Source: Mangrovicoccus sp. HB161399 (lineage in GTDB: Bacteria; Pseudomonadota; Alphaproteobacteria; Rhodobacterales; Rhodobacteraceae). Taken from it: a stretch of 64,000 nucleotides of DNA. The stretch spans positions 28,797 to 92,796 of the forward strand of contig NZ_JAATVU010000023.1 in the NCBI RefSeq assembly GCF_013184745.1, written 5' to 3'. The number at the start of each line of letters is the position of its first letter. The stretch's first letter is position 1. Made by a program: the position numbers and the translations under genes. The notes under the pieces were generated by a model. It saw only the letters and a list, made by a program, of their open reading frames with translations. It searched no databases and was not told the DNA's origin. Shown one piece after another: positions 11,674-20,161 of the stretch.

Positions 11674-12204
11674 TCAGACTTTCACGAGCGTGCCGAAGAT
11701 CCGGTCCTTGTGCTCGTCCATGTAGATGCGCAGCCAGGGCGTGAACCGCGCCGGGCGGCGGGCAACCTCGGCGGCGAGATCGTAGATGCCGATCCATTCG
11801 ACCTGCATCACCTCTTCCGGGTTCGGCTTGACCGGGATCTGCTTGTTGGCATGGGCCAGGAAGATGTCCACGACCTCGTGCTCGACCATGCCGTTGCCCA
11901 CGTCGGCGCGGTATTCCACCGTGTCGCGCAGCGCGGGATACAGCCCGGTGATGCCCAGTTCCTCGCGCAGCCGCCGGACCGCGCAGTCCGAGGATTTCTC
12001 GTTCCACTTCGGATGGGTGCAGACCGTGTTCGCCCAGAGCCCCGGCGTATGGTATTTCGACATCGCCCGGCGCTGGATCAGGACGTTCTGGCCGTCCATC
12101 ACGAAGACGGACACCGCAGGGTGCTTCAGCCCGTTGCGGTGCACCTCCAGCTTGTCGAGAGGCGTCAGCTTGCCATTGACCCATGCCGGGATCTTGTCTG
12201 TCAT
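11674..12204 (-). CDS. idi: Isopentenyl-diphosphate delta-isomerase, type I
   Basis: A Nudix-fold enzyme of 176 residues, normal for bacterial type I Idi, interconverting isopentenyl and dimethylallyl diphosphate for isoprenoid synthesis (quinones, carotenoids). The catalytic Cys is in ANTVCTHPKW (about residue 62), the Nudix-type helix is RRLREELGI, and the second catalytic acid lies in the NGMVEHEVVDIF region. It is probably co-transcribed with the methyltransferase that follows 1 base later. Upstream is a 358-base gap without a gene. Confidence 0.95.
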   Translation of the reverse strand: MTDKIPAWVNGKLTPLDKLEVHRNGLKHPAVSVFVMDGQNVLIQRRAMSKYHTPGLWANTVCTHPKWNEKSSDCAVRRLREELGITGLYPALRDTVEYRADVGNGMVEHEVVDIFLAHANKQIPVKPNPEEVMQVEWIGIYDLAAEVARRPARFTPWLRIYMDEHKDRIFGTLVKV

Positions 12205-12562
12205 GCGTCGGTCTTGGTTGCGGGACTCTGGTACTGGTCGGAGGGCTTTCGGCCCGGAAATCCGCGGAGCGCGGGGTATCTTGCGGGAGCCTCAGGCGGC
12301 TTGGGAGCAATCTAAGCGGGGTTGCCCCGGCTTTGCACGCCGACATCATGACACAGGCCAAGCCCCTGCCGCCGCAGGGGAACCCGGCGGCAGGCGGCAG
12401 CGCGACCAAGGTGGCGGCGGACCGTCGGCCGGTGCTGCTTTCGTCGGCTTTTGCCCGATCGCGCGGCATTTGCATTGGCCTCGGGGGGCAATCCCCGCTA
12501 ACTCTGGCCGCAGACAGCCCGCGATGTTCCGGCACCGCGCAGACAGGAAAGGTTGCCTTGCC
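12205..12562. other. Gene-free gap between idi and the cytochrome c gene
   Basis: This 358-base divergent gap holds the promoters of both flanking genes. The one structure seen is a 10-bp perfect inverted repeat, CCTGCCGCCG (12365-12374) with CGGCGGCAGG (12385-12394), separated by 10 bases and without a T-run. No coding evidence was found. Confidence 0.5.
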
Positions 12563-12979
12563 ATGCCGTACCGCACAGTTTCCGCCCTTGCCGCGTTCCT
12601 GCTGGCCGCCCCGGCCCTGGCCGGAGGAGATCCGGCCGCCGGCGAGAAGGCATTCCGGCAATGCCAGGCCTGCCACGTCGTGCGCAACGGCGCAGGCGAA
12701 GTGCTGGCGGGCAAGACGGCGAAGACCGGACCGAATCTCTACGGGCTGCCCGGGCGGGTGATGGGCTCGGAAGAGGGCTTCGCCTATTCGGACGCCTTCG
12801 AGGAGGCGCAGGCCACCGGCAGGTCCTGGGACGAGGAGGCCTTCGTCACCTACGTGCAGGACCCCAACGCCTACCTGTCGGACATGCTGGAACACAAGTC
12901 GCGCAGCAAGATGACCTTCCGGCTGCGCGAGGAGCAGGATGCCCGCGACCTCTGGGCGTATTTCTCCAGCCTGGAGTGA
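12563..12979 (+). CDS. Cytochrome c2-type class I cytochrome c
   Basis: A 138-residue exported monoheme cytochrome. The signal peptide is about 1-20 (LAAPALA-GG), the heme site is CQACH at about 34-38, and the methionine ligand lies near SKMTF. The arrangement KTGPNLYGLPGR and FVTYVQDPNAYL closely follows Rhodobacter cytochrome c2, a periplasmic electron carrier between the bc1 complex and oxidases or reaction centre. The start ATG 12563 is preceded by AGGAAAGG. It is a single gene, convergent with a TetR regulator gene. Confidence 0.9.
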   Translation: MPYRTVSALAAFLLAAPALAGGDPAAGEKAFRQCQACHVVRNGAGEVLAGKTAKTGPNLYGLPGRVMGSEEGFAYSDAFEEAQATGRSWDEEAFVTYVQDPNAYLSDMLEHKSRSKMTFRLREEQDARDLWAYFSSLE

Positions 12980-13000
12980 GGCCTCCGGGCCGCGCGCGGC

Positions 13001-13630
13001 TCAGCGCGTCGTCCCGGTGCCGTAGCGGGCGAGGAACATGTCGACGGCGGAGGTGATGATCCGCTCGACATCCTCCTCTGTGACCTCCGAGATCATGTTG
13101 AACATCAGCCGCGACCACAGATGCGCCTTGCAGAGCTCGGTGAACTGCTCGGCGGCAAAGTCGCAATCCTCGATGTCGAGCTCGCCGGCCTCCACCGCCT
13201 TGCGGAAGAAATCGGCGATGCTGCGGCGGGCCTGCTCGGGACCCGAGCGGTAGAAGGCGCGGCCGAGCTCGGGAAAGCGTTCCGCCTCGGCGACGCAGAG
13301 CCGGAACACGCTCTGGCCGAATTCCGACAGCACGAAGGCGGTCAGCCGCTGGGCGATGTCGGTCAGGGTCTCGCGCACGGTGCGCCCGGTCTGGGCCAGG
13401 GCGCGGGCCTGCTCGCTCTGGCGCTGGCATTCGCAGCGGGCGACTTCCAGGAACAGCTGCCGCTTGTCGGCGAAATAGCTGTAGAGCGTCGCCTTCGACA
13501 CCCCGGCGGCCTTGGCGATGGCATCGACGCTGGCGCCTTCGTAGCCTTCCTGCATGAAGATCTCGCGGGCGCCCGCGACCACCTGGTCGTATTTCCGGCC
13601 GCGTTTCACGTCGTGGCTGAGATCGTTCAA
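13001..13630 (-). CDS. TetR-family transcriptional regulator
   Basis: A 209-residue repressor-type protein with an N-terminal helix-turn-helix, IAKAAGVSKATLYSYFADK (about 37-55), and an all-helical ligand domain. It starts at TTG 13630 with AGGAGG 7 bases upstream. A near-perfect palindrome at 13723-13742, about 95 bases upstream in the divergent gap with the HAD gene, is the probable operator; autoregulation and control of the HAD gene are inferred. The ligand is unknown. Confidence 0.93.
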   Translation of the reverse strand: MNDLSHDVKRGRKYDQVVAGAREIFMQEGYEGASVDAIAKAAGVSKATLYSYFADKRQLFLEVARCECQRQSEQARALAQTGRTVRETLTDIAQRLTAFVLSEFGQSVFRLCVAEAERFPELGRAFYRSGPEQARRSIADFFRKAVEAGELDIEDCDFAAEQFTELCKAHLWSRLMFNMISEVTEEDVERIITSAVDMFLARYGTGTTR

Positions 13631-13722
13631 GCTCGGTCCTCCTGGGCAACCGTGACTGCTGGCGGGCGCGGCATCCCCTCCGGCCCCTGTCCATCAGATA
13701 GTATGCCGGGTCCGCCGCGGGA

Positions 13723-13742
13723 AGTGAACCATGTGGTTCACT
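13723..13742. promoter_or_regulatory. Palindromic operator, probably for the TetR regulator
   Basis: Two 9-base arms, AGTGAACCA and TGGTTCACT, are perfect reverse complements around a central TG. The site lies in the gap between the divergent TetR and HAD genes, the usual place and size (about 20 bp) of a TetR-family operator. Binding is inferred, not shown. Confidence 0.7.
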
Positions 13743-13827
13743 GCGCCGGGCCGCGACCCGATGCCCGATGCCGCGGCGGGCGCGCTGCGCTATCACGGGG
13801 CGGTCGCGAGCGGTGCAGGAGACGGCG

Positions 13828-14448
13828 ATGACAGTGGAAGCAGTGATTTTCGACATCGGCAACGTGCTGATCGAGTGGCAGCCCGAACGGTACTACGACC
13901 GGGTGGTGGGCGAGGCGCGCCGCCGCGAGATGTTCGCCAGCGTCGATCTGCACGGCATGAACGACGAGGTGGACCGGGGCGGCGATTTTACCGCGACGAT
14001 CTATGCCGCTGCCGAGAAGTATCCGGAATTCCGCGGCGAGATCCGGCAATGGCACGACAACTGGATCGAGCTGGCGAGCCCCGAGATTCCGCGCTCGATC
14101 CGGCTCCTGCGGGCGCTGCGCGCCAAGGGCGTGCCGGTTTTCGCGCTGTCGAATTTCGGCATCGGCAGCTTCGCCTATGCCGAGACCAAGTATCCGTTCC
14201 TGGCCGAATTCGACCGCCGCTACATCTCGGGGCACATGCAGGTGATCAAGCCGGACCCGAGGATCTACGAGATGGTGGAGGAGGATTGCGGCATCGCGCC
14301 GTCGGCGCTGCTCTTCGCCGATGACCGCGCGGACAACATCGCGGCGGCGGCGGCGCGCGGCTGGCAGGTGCACCAGTTCACCGGGCCCGAGGGCTGGGCG
14401 GAGACCCTCGTTGCCAAGGGGCTCCTGAGCGCGGAGGAGGCGGCCTAG
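13828..14448 (+). CDS. HAD-family hydrolase
   Basis: A 206-residue HAD subfamily IA phosphatase-like enzyme. Motif I is IFDIGNVLIEW (Asp nucleophile replaced in the first D position by the D of FDIGN, as in YihX-type relatives), motif II lies in ALSNFG, and motifs III/IV are KPDPRIYE and FADDRADNI. Relatives include glucose-1-phosphatase YihX and haloacid dehalogenase-like proteins; the substrate is unknown. The start ATG 13828 follows CAGGAGA. Its TAG stop shares a CTAG with the stop of the convergent MFS gene. Confidence 0.88.
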   Translation: MTVEAVIFDIGNVLIEWQPERYYDRVVGEARRREMFASVDLHGMNDEVDRGGDFTATIYAAAEKYPEFRGEIRQWHDNWIELASPEIPRSIRLLRALRAKGVPVFALSNFGIGSFAYAETKYPFLAEFDRRYISGHMQVIKPDPRIYEMVEEDCGIAPSALLFADDRADNIAAAAARGWQVHQFTGPEGWAETLVAKGLLSAEEAA

Positions 14449-15680
14449 GCCGCCACGGGCAGCGGGCGTTCGCGCACCGGCAGGTGCACCACGGCGCTGA
14501 GCGCGCCGACGCCCACGCCCACCCACCAGACGGCGGTGTAGTCCCCGGTCAGGTCATACATCCGCCCGCCCAGCCAGACGCCGAGGAAGCTGCCCAGCTG
14601 GTGGGAGAAGAACACGATGCCGTAGAGCGTGCCCATGTAGCGCAGCCCGTAGAGATGCGCGACGAGGCCGGAGGTCAGCGGCACGGTGGCCAGCCACAGC
14701 GCGCCCATCACCACCGAGAAGACCAGCACGGTCGCCGGCGTGATCGGCGTGAGGATGAACCAGGCCGAAATCAGCGTCCGGCCGACATAGATGCCGGAGA
14801 GCAGGTACTTCTTCTGGAAGCGGTTGCCGAGCCAGCCCGCGGTCAGCGTGCCCGCGATGTTGGCCATGCCGATCACCGCGATGGAAACCGCGCCGAGCGC
14901 CGAGGTGCTGTTGATGCCCAGCCCGGCCAGCAGCGAGCCATCCGCGATCGGGCCGCACATCTCGGTCACCAGCGCCGGGAAATGCGCGGTGACGAAGGCC
15001 AGCTGGTAGCCGCAGGAGAAGAAGCCGATGAAGATCAGCGCATAGGAGGGATCGCGCAGCGCCCGCTTGAGGATCTGGCCGAGGGTTTCCTCCAGCTCCG
15101 CACGCGGCGCGACCGGCGCGCGCATCATCGGCAGGGCGAACAGCACCAGCAGGATCGCGGCGGCGAAGACCACGAAGACCTGCTGCCAGGCCATCATCGA
15201 CAGCAGCCATTCGGCGACCGGCGCGCCGACGACCTGGCCCGCGCTGCCCGCCGCGGTGGCGATGGCCAGCGACATGGAGCGGTGCTCTGGCGCGGAGGCG
15301 CGTCCCACAACGGCGAGAATGACGCCGAAGCCGGTCCCGGCGATGCCGAATCCGACCGCGACCTCCAGCAGCTGGTGCTGCAGCGGCAGGGTCGAGACCG
15401 AGGACAGCACCAGGCCCGCGGCATAGAGCACGGCCCCCATGACGATCGCCTTGCGGTCGCCGATCTTCTCGGCCAGCGCGCCGAAGATCGGCTGGCCGAT
15501 GCCCCAGGCGAGGTTCTGGATGGCGATGGCCAGGGAAAATTCGCTGCGCATCCAGCCGAATTCCTCGGCGACGGGGATCTGGAACACGCCGAAGCTCGCG
15601 CGGATGGCGAAGCTCACCAGCATGATGATGCAGCCGGAAATCAGGACGGGGGTCACAAGGGGGGCACGGGTCATTGCCAT
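14445..15680 (-). CDS. Major facilitator superfamily transporter
   Basis: About 411 residues with some 12 hydrophobic segments and a central cytoplasmic loop (around AELEETLGQILKRALRD), the typical MFS topology in the inner membrane. The N-terminal half has the QPIFGALAEKIGDRKAIVMG form of the family motif between segments 2 and 3. The wording fits the oxalate/formate-antiporter-like or OFA/MCT-like group; the substrate is unknown. The start is uncertain: ATG 15680 was chosen, 15674 and 15716 are alternatives, and none has a strong ribosome binding site. It is convergent with the HAD gene. Confidence 0.88.
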   Translation of the reverse strand: MAMTRAPLVTPVLISGCIIMLVSFAIRASFGVFQIPVAEEFGWMRSEFSLAIAIQNLAWGIGQPIFGALAEKIGDRKAIVMGAVLYAAGLVLSSVSTLPLQHQLLEVAVGFGIAGTGFGVILAVVGRASAPEHRSMSLAIATAAGSAGQVVGAPVAEWLLSMMAWQQVFVVFAAAILLVLFALPMMRAPVAPRAELEETLGQILKRALRDPSYALIFIGFFSCGYQLAFVTAHFPALVTEMCGPIADGSLLAGLGINSTSALGAVSIAVIGMANIAGTLTAGWLGNRFQKKYLLSGIYVGRTLISAWFILTPITPATVLVFSVVMGALWLATVPLTSGLVAHLYGLRYMGTLYGIVFFSHQLGSFLGVWLGGRMYDLTGDYTAVWWVGVGVGALSAVVHLPVRERPLPVAA

Positions 15681-15830
15681 GCAATGGCGCCGTTTTCCCG
15701 TTCCGTCAAACGCCAAATGGTGATGGTTTCCATCACGGAAAGTTGCCGTCCGGACGCCTGCGGGAACGCTGCGGACCCGCAGATGGCGGTCCTCGGCAAC
15801 GGCGGGTCCGGCCCGTAGGCCGGGCGGCGT

Positions 15831-16638
15831 TCATCGCTGCCGCCTGTGCAGCCGCACCGCGCCCGCGGGGCACGGGATCGCAGCCAGCCACAGCGGCAGC
15901 GCCGCGGGCAGGGGCACCTTGGCCCGGGCGGTTCCGCTTGCGGCGGAAAAGGCGGAAGTTGCGGTGCCGGGGCTGGCCGGCGGAATTGCGGCCCGCGACG
16001 GCCGGCGGCTCCCACCTGCGGCGGCCTCCAGGTCGAGCCCGATGGCGTGGCTTGCATCGGGCCGTGCGCCGTCCGGGGTCGACGGGGTCTGCGAGGCAGC
16101 CTTTCAGTCCAGTGCCGCAGCGGAGGGCGAAGCCGCTGGCCGTCGCTGGCCGCCCCTTGTCCGTGCCGCCGCCATGCTGGAGCTGCCGGGACTTGCCGTG
16201 GCCAGGTTGGCGGGTCGGCCTTCCACCGCAATCATGGCGTTGAAGGCCGCTGCGCTGCCCATGTCCGGATCGACGGTCTCGCAGAGGCGCCGCGCCGCCG
16301 GACGGGTTCGAGAAGCTGGTCTCGGCGGGCAGCACCGGGCCGACGCAGCCGACCGCGCAGACGCGGGAGCGGGACGGACCCCAGCTGCCTCCTGAGGTGA
16401 CGGGGCCGCCATGCCTGAGGCGGTGCCCGAGGCGGAGGCCTTCGGACAGGTGGAGGGGCCTGTGCCCAGCCGGACGCCGAACTCCGGCGCCGGTGCGCCG
16501 GGGCCGAAATCGCTCCTTGCCGCATGGGTGACGCTGCGGATGGCCCGCGCCGCGCTCCCTGCACGTCGACCGTCAGGCTGATCGTGGCTGCATGGAGAAG
16601 CCTGACGCGCAAGCGGGGGCCGCCAAGAAACGGTGCAT
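15831..16638 (-). pseudogene. Decayed VPLPA-CTERM exported protein gene
   Basis: The fragments lie in order but in different frames. A signal-like start (MHRFLAAPACASGF, ATG 16638) is followed in another frame by ATISLTVDVQG, in a third by CETVDPDMGSAAAFN, and finally, after a stop at 16104-16106, by an Ala/Ser-rich run ending with KVPLPAALPLWLAA and the basic tail RLHRRQR before a TGA at 15831. That end is the VPLPA motif-hydrophobic helix-arginine tail of exosortase substrates. At least two frame changes and one stop make it non-functional. It fills most of the 1.1-kb gap between the MFS gene and ftsY. Confidence 0.6.
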
Positions 16639-16811
16639 TCTCAAATCCGTCCCGCCCCCGCGGTTTGCCTTCCGTCGCTCCGGCAGGCGGGGGCCCCGGG
16701 GGATGCCGTTCCGGCAGGCAGACCCGCCGCAAGGCGCGGTTTCGGCGCCGGGGTCTTCCCTTGGCCCGCAAGGACGTTTAGGCAGGCCCGGACCCAGACG
16801 GAGCCGTTTCC

Positions 16812-17960
16812 ATGTCGTTCTTCAAGAAAATGAAAGACCGGATGTTCAAGTCTTCCTCGAAGATCGAGGACGGGCTCGAGGCCATCGTCGAGGAGGAAGG
16901 CTCGGTCGACGCGCCCGCGCCGCCGCCCGCGCCGGAGCCGCCTGCACCGGCACCGGCCCCCGCGCCCGCGGCTCCTGCCGCGGCGCCCGCAGCGCCGGTG
17001 CCGCCCGCGCCTGCTCCAATGCCGGTCCCGGATCCCGTGCCGCAGCCCGCCGCGGAGGCAGGGCCGGAGAAGAAGGGCGGCCTCTTCGCCCGGATGCTGG
17101 GCCGTGCCGACAAGTCCAGCGCGATGCGCCGCGCGCTCGACGACGACATGCTGGAGCAGATCGAGGATCTGCTGATCACCGCCGACATGGGGGTCGAAAC
17201 CGCTGCCCGCGTGACCGCGAACATGGCCGAGGGCCGGATGGGGCAGCGGCTGTCGACCGCCGAGCTGAAGCAGGTCATGGCGCAGGAAATTGCCCGGATC
17301 ATGGAGCCCGTGGCGCGGCCGCTGCCGCTCTATCCGAAGACCCCGCAGGTGGTGCTGGTCGTCGGCGTCAACGGCTCGGGCAAGACCACCACGATCGGCA
17401 AGCTCGCCTCGCAGTTCCGTGCGGCCGGCAAGAACGTGGTGATTGCCGCGGGCGACACCTTCCGCGCCGCGGCCGTCGAGCAGCTGCAGGTCTGGGGCAG
17501 CCGCGCAGGCGTGCCGGTGCTGACCGCGCCCGAGGGCTCGGACCCGGCGAGCCTTGCCTACGAGGCGATGGAAAAGGCGCAGCGCGACGGCGCGGACCTG
17601 CTGATGATCGACACCGCCGGGCGGCTGCAGAACCGCGCCGACCTGATGGAGGAGCTGGCCAAGATCGTCCGGGTGATCCGCAAGAAGGACCCGGAGGCGC
17701 CGCACAACACGCTGCTGGTGCTCGACGCGACCACCGGCCAGAACGCGGTGACCCAGGTGCAGGAGTTCCAGCGGCTGGCCGATGTCTCGGGGTTGGTGAT
17801 GACCAAGCTCGACGGCACCGCCAAGGGCGGCGTGCTGGTGGCGCTGGCCGACCGCTTCGGCCTGCCGATCCACGCCATCGGGGTGGGCGAGCAGATCGAC
17901 GACCTCGCGCCCTTCGATCCGGAGGAATTCGCCGCCGCGCTGACCGGCCTCGAGGTCTGA
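16812..17960 (+). CDS. ftsY: Signal recognition particle receptor FtsY
   Basis: The SRP receptor GTPase that delivers SRP-ribosome complexes to the SecYEG translocon at the inner membrane. Its 382 residues comprise a basic N-terminal stretch, an acidic and Pro/Ala-rich linker (about 20-78), and the NG domain with VGVNGSGKTTT (P loop, about 186), GDTFRAAAVEQL, DTAGRLQ and TKLDGTAKGG. Length and motifs are normal for alphaproteobacteria. The genes that follow (MgtC-like on the other strand, EamA, ispZ) are typical Rhodobacteraceae neighbours. Confidence 0.97.
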   Translation: MSFFKKMKDRMFKSSSKIEDGLEAIVEEEGSVDAPAPPPAPEPPAPAPAPAPAAPAAAPAAPVPPAPAPMPVPDPVPQPAAEAGPEKKGGLFARMLGRADKSSAMRRALDDDMLEQIEDLLITADMGVETAARVTANMAEGRMGQRLSTAELKQVMAQEIARIMEPVARPLPLYPKTPQVVLVVGVNGSGKTTTIGKLASQFRAAGKNVVIAAGDTFRAAAVEQLQVWGSRAGVPVLTAPEGSDPASLAYEAMEKAQRDGADLLMIDTAGRLQNRADLMEELAKIVRVIRKKDPEAPHNTLLVLDATTGQNAVTQVQEFQRLADVSGLVMTKLDGTAKGGVLVALADRFGLPIHAIGVGEQIDDLAPFDPEEFAAALTGLEV

Positions 17961-17977
17961 CCCCGGCCGCCGCGGCG

Positions 17978-18439
17978 TCAGCCGCGGTGTTCCAGCCGCC
18001 GCACGGCCTCCAGCACCACTAGCGCCAGGGCGGTGGCCAGCGCGCCCATCGGGATGTTGCCGATCCCGCAGGCCAGCCCGGCGGCGCCGGCCATCCACAT
18101 GCTGGCCCCGGTGGTCAGCCCGTGCACCCGGTCGCCCTGGAAAATGATCGTCCCGGCGGCCAGGAAGGCCACGCCCGAGGTCACCGCCGCGATCAGCCGC
18201 AGCGGATCGGTGCGCAGCGTGGCGGTGTCGCCGGGCAGCGCCATCAGGTCGAGCGCGATCAGCGTGAACAGGCAGGCGGCGATCGCGATCAGCATGTGGG
18301 TGCGCAGCCCGGCCGCCTTGTGCCGGACCTGCCGCTCGATGCCGAGCGCGCCTCCCAGCACCAGCGCGGCGCAGAGCCTCAGCGCCGCCACCGGCAATGG
18401 CGTCGCCGAGAATCCGCCGCCCAGCTCGTGGCGCAGCAT
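17978..18439 (-). CDS. MgtC/SapB family membrane protein
   Basis: A 153-residue protein of about four membrane segments, with the family's LGGALGIERQ and GLRTHMLIAIAACLFT motifs and the acidic pair in LIALDLMALPGD. MgtC proteins sit in the inner membrane; some affect Mg2+-limited growth or ATP synthase, and the function of this short form is unknown. The start ATG 18439 was chosen because the family begins shortly before the first helix; a GTG 24 bases further upstream is possible. It is convergent with ftsY. Confidence 0.88.
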   Translation of the reverse strand: MLRHELGGGFSATPLPVAALRLCAALVLGGALGIERQVRHKAAGLRTHMLIAIAACLFTLIALDLMALPGDTATLRTDPLRLIAAVTSGVAFLAAGTIIFQGDRVHGLTTGASMWMAGAAGLACGIGNIPMGALATALALVVLEAVRRLEHRG

Positions 18440-18535
18440 CTGCCAGAGGCCCTGGCCGGTCACGGCCGGCCCTGCGGGGTTGCGCGCCCGGGCGCGTTGC
18501 CTGCATAGGCTTGGGGTGTCTTTTCCGAGGTGATC

Positions 18536-19438
18536 ATGTCCGGCTGGCTCCTGTCGCTCGAAGGTACCGACCAGGGGCGCACCCTGGCAATGCTTCTCGC
18601 TCTGTCCGCGGCGCTGCTGCACGCGATCTTCGGCGCGCTCCAGAAAGGGCGGCACGATCCCTGGCTGAGCCGCGGCGCAATCGATTTCTGCTACGGGATC
18701 ATGGCGATGCCGGTGGCGCTGTTCCTGGTGCCCCGGCCCGAGCCGCACATGTGGCCGATCTTCGCGCTCTGCTTCGCGGTGCATGTGGTCTACAAGATCC
18801 TGCAGGGCATGGCCTACACCAAGGGCGCCTACACGGTCGTCTATCCGGTGGTGCGCGGCACCGGGCCGCTCTTCGCGATGATCGGCGCGGTCCTGATCTT
18901 CGGCGAGCGCTTCACCTGGGTGCAATGGGGCGGACTCGGCGTGCTGCTCGCGGGCATCTACGGGCTGGCCGCCTACAACCTCGTCCATGTCACGGTGAAC
19001 CGCCACACGCTGGTGCCGGCGCTGCTCTTCGCGGTGGCGACGGGGGTCTTCGTGGCGCTCTACACGACGGTGGACGCCTACGGCATCCGCGCGACGGCGG
19101 ACCCGTTCACCTTCCTCGCCTGGTTCTTCTTCATCGACGGGGCGGTCTTCCCGGTGGTGGCCCTGATCCGCTGGCGCCGCATGGCCGACCCGCCCGCGCC
19201 GGGCCCCTTGATGCTGCGCGGGCTGGTCGGCGGGATCATCGCCTATGGCAGCTTCGGCACGGTGATGCTGGCGACGCGGCTCGACAGCGTCGGCGAGGCA
19301 GCGGTTCTGCGCGAGACGTCGACGGTCTTCGCCGCGCTGATCGGCTGGGTGCTGCTGGGCGAGTCGACCGGCCCGCGCCGCGTCGCGCTGATGGCGCTGA
19401 TCGCCCTCGGCGCGGTGATTGTCGAGGCAGGCGGTTAG
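18536..19438 (+). CDS. EamA-family (DMT) transporter
   Basis: About 300 residues with ten hydrophobic segments in two repeats, the drug/metabolite transporter fold. Repeat motifs include KGAYTVVYPVVRGTGPLFAMIGA in the first half (quoted in part: VVRGTGPLFAMIGA) and AVLRETSTVFAALIGW in the second. The substrate is unknown. The start ATG 18536 lies 5 bases after GAGG; GTG 18530 overlaps that site. Its neighbour ispZ begins 110 bases later. Confidence 0.88.
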   Translation: MSGWLLSLEGTDQGRTLAMLLALSAALLHAIFGALQKGRHDPWLSRGAIDFCYGIMAMPVALFLVPRPEPHMWPIFALCFAVHVVYKILQGMAYTKGAYTVVYPVVRGTGPLFAMIGAVLIFGERFTWVQWGGLGVLLAGIYGLAAYNLVHVTVNRHTLVPALLFAVATGVFVALYTTVDAYGIRATADPFTFLAWFFFIDGAVFPVVALIRWRRMADPPAPGPLMLRGLVGGIIAYGSFGTVMLATRLDSVGEAAVLRETSTVFAALIGWVLLGESTGPRRVALMALIALGAVIVEAGG

Positions 19439-19548
19439 CGCGCCGACGGTAACCGCGAGGTCACGAATTCGCCTGCAGGCTGCAAGATTGCTGGATTCCG
19501 GCGCGCCACTGTCCTAACCGGTGCCCTGACCATCCTTGGAGGCTGAGC

Positions 19549-20148
19549 ATGAGCGATCAGAACGACTGGCGGAAGCAGGCGCTGGACTTGGGCCCGGTGC
19601 TGCTCTTCGTGGCGGGTTACCTGCTGGTGAGGGAGAAGAGCTTCCTGATCGGCGGCCGCGAATACGAGGGCTTCGTCATCGTGACTGCCTGCTTCATCCC
19701 GCTGCTGATGCTCACCAACTGGCTGCTCTACAAGATCTCCGGCAAGGTCAGCCGGATGCAGATCTTCACCCTGGTGCTCGCCGTCGTCTTCGGCGGACTC
19801 ACCGTCGGGCTGAACGACGAGCGGTTCTTCAAGATGAAGTCGACGCTCGCCTTCGGCATCTTCTCCGGCCTGCTCTGGGTGGGAATCGCCCGCGGCCAGT
19901 CCTGGCTGGAATTCATCATGGACGGCGCACTGCCGATCACCCACGAAGGCTGGATGATCCTCACGAAGCGGCTGGCGATCTTCTTCGCCGGCGTCGCCGC
20001 CGCCAACGAGATCATCTGGCGCGGCTTCTCGACGGATGTCTTCGTCGCCTGGGACACGTTCGGGCAGATGGCGGCGATGATGGCCTTCTTCGTCTCGCAG
20101 GCGGGACTTCTCAAGCGGCACAGCACAGAGGACGGCGGCAGCGCCTGA
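19549..20148 (+). CDS. ispZ: Inner membrane-spanning protein YciB/IspZ (septation protein A)
   Basis: A 199-residue polytopic protein of about five or six membrane segments with the family features LDLGPVLLFVAGY near the start, LTNWLLYKISGK in the middle, and WMILTKRLAIFF plus NEIIWR near the end. YciB proteins act at the inner membrane and are linked to cell envelope and septum formation; the mechanism is not settled. The ATG is preceded by TTGGAGG. It lies downstream of the EamA gene on the same strand. Confidence 0.92.
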   Translation: MSDQNDWRKQALDLGPVLLFVAGYLLVREKSFLIGGREYEGFVIVTACFIPLLMLTNWLLYKISGKVSRMQIFTLVLAVVFGGLTVGLNDERFFKMKSTLAFGIFSGLLWVGIARGQSWLEFIMDGALPITHEGWMILTKRLAIFFAGVAAANEIIWRGFSTDVFVAWDTFGQMAAMMAFFVSQAGLLKRHSTEDGGSA

Positions 20149-20161
20149 GCGGCCGGAGTCC

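Noticed and set aside
16232..16771. An intact minus-strand gene in the ftsY-upstream gap
   Set aside because: The frame mixes a short protein-like part with Arg/Pro-rich sequence and ends without the sorting tail; it is one piece of the decayed VPLPA-CTERM gene.
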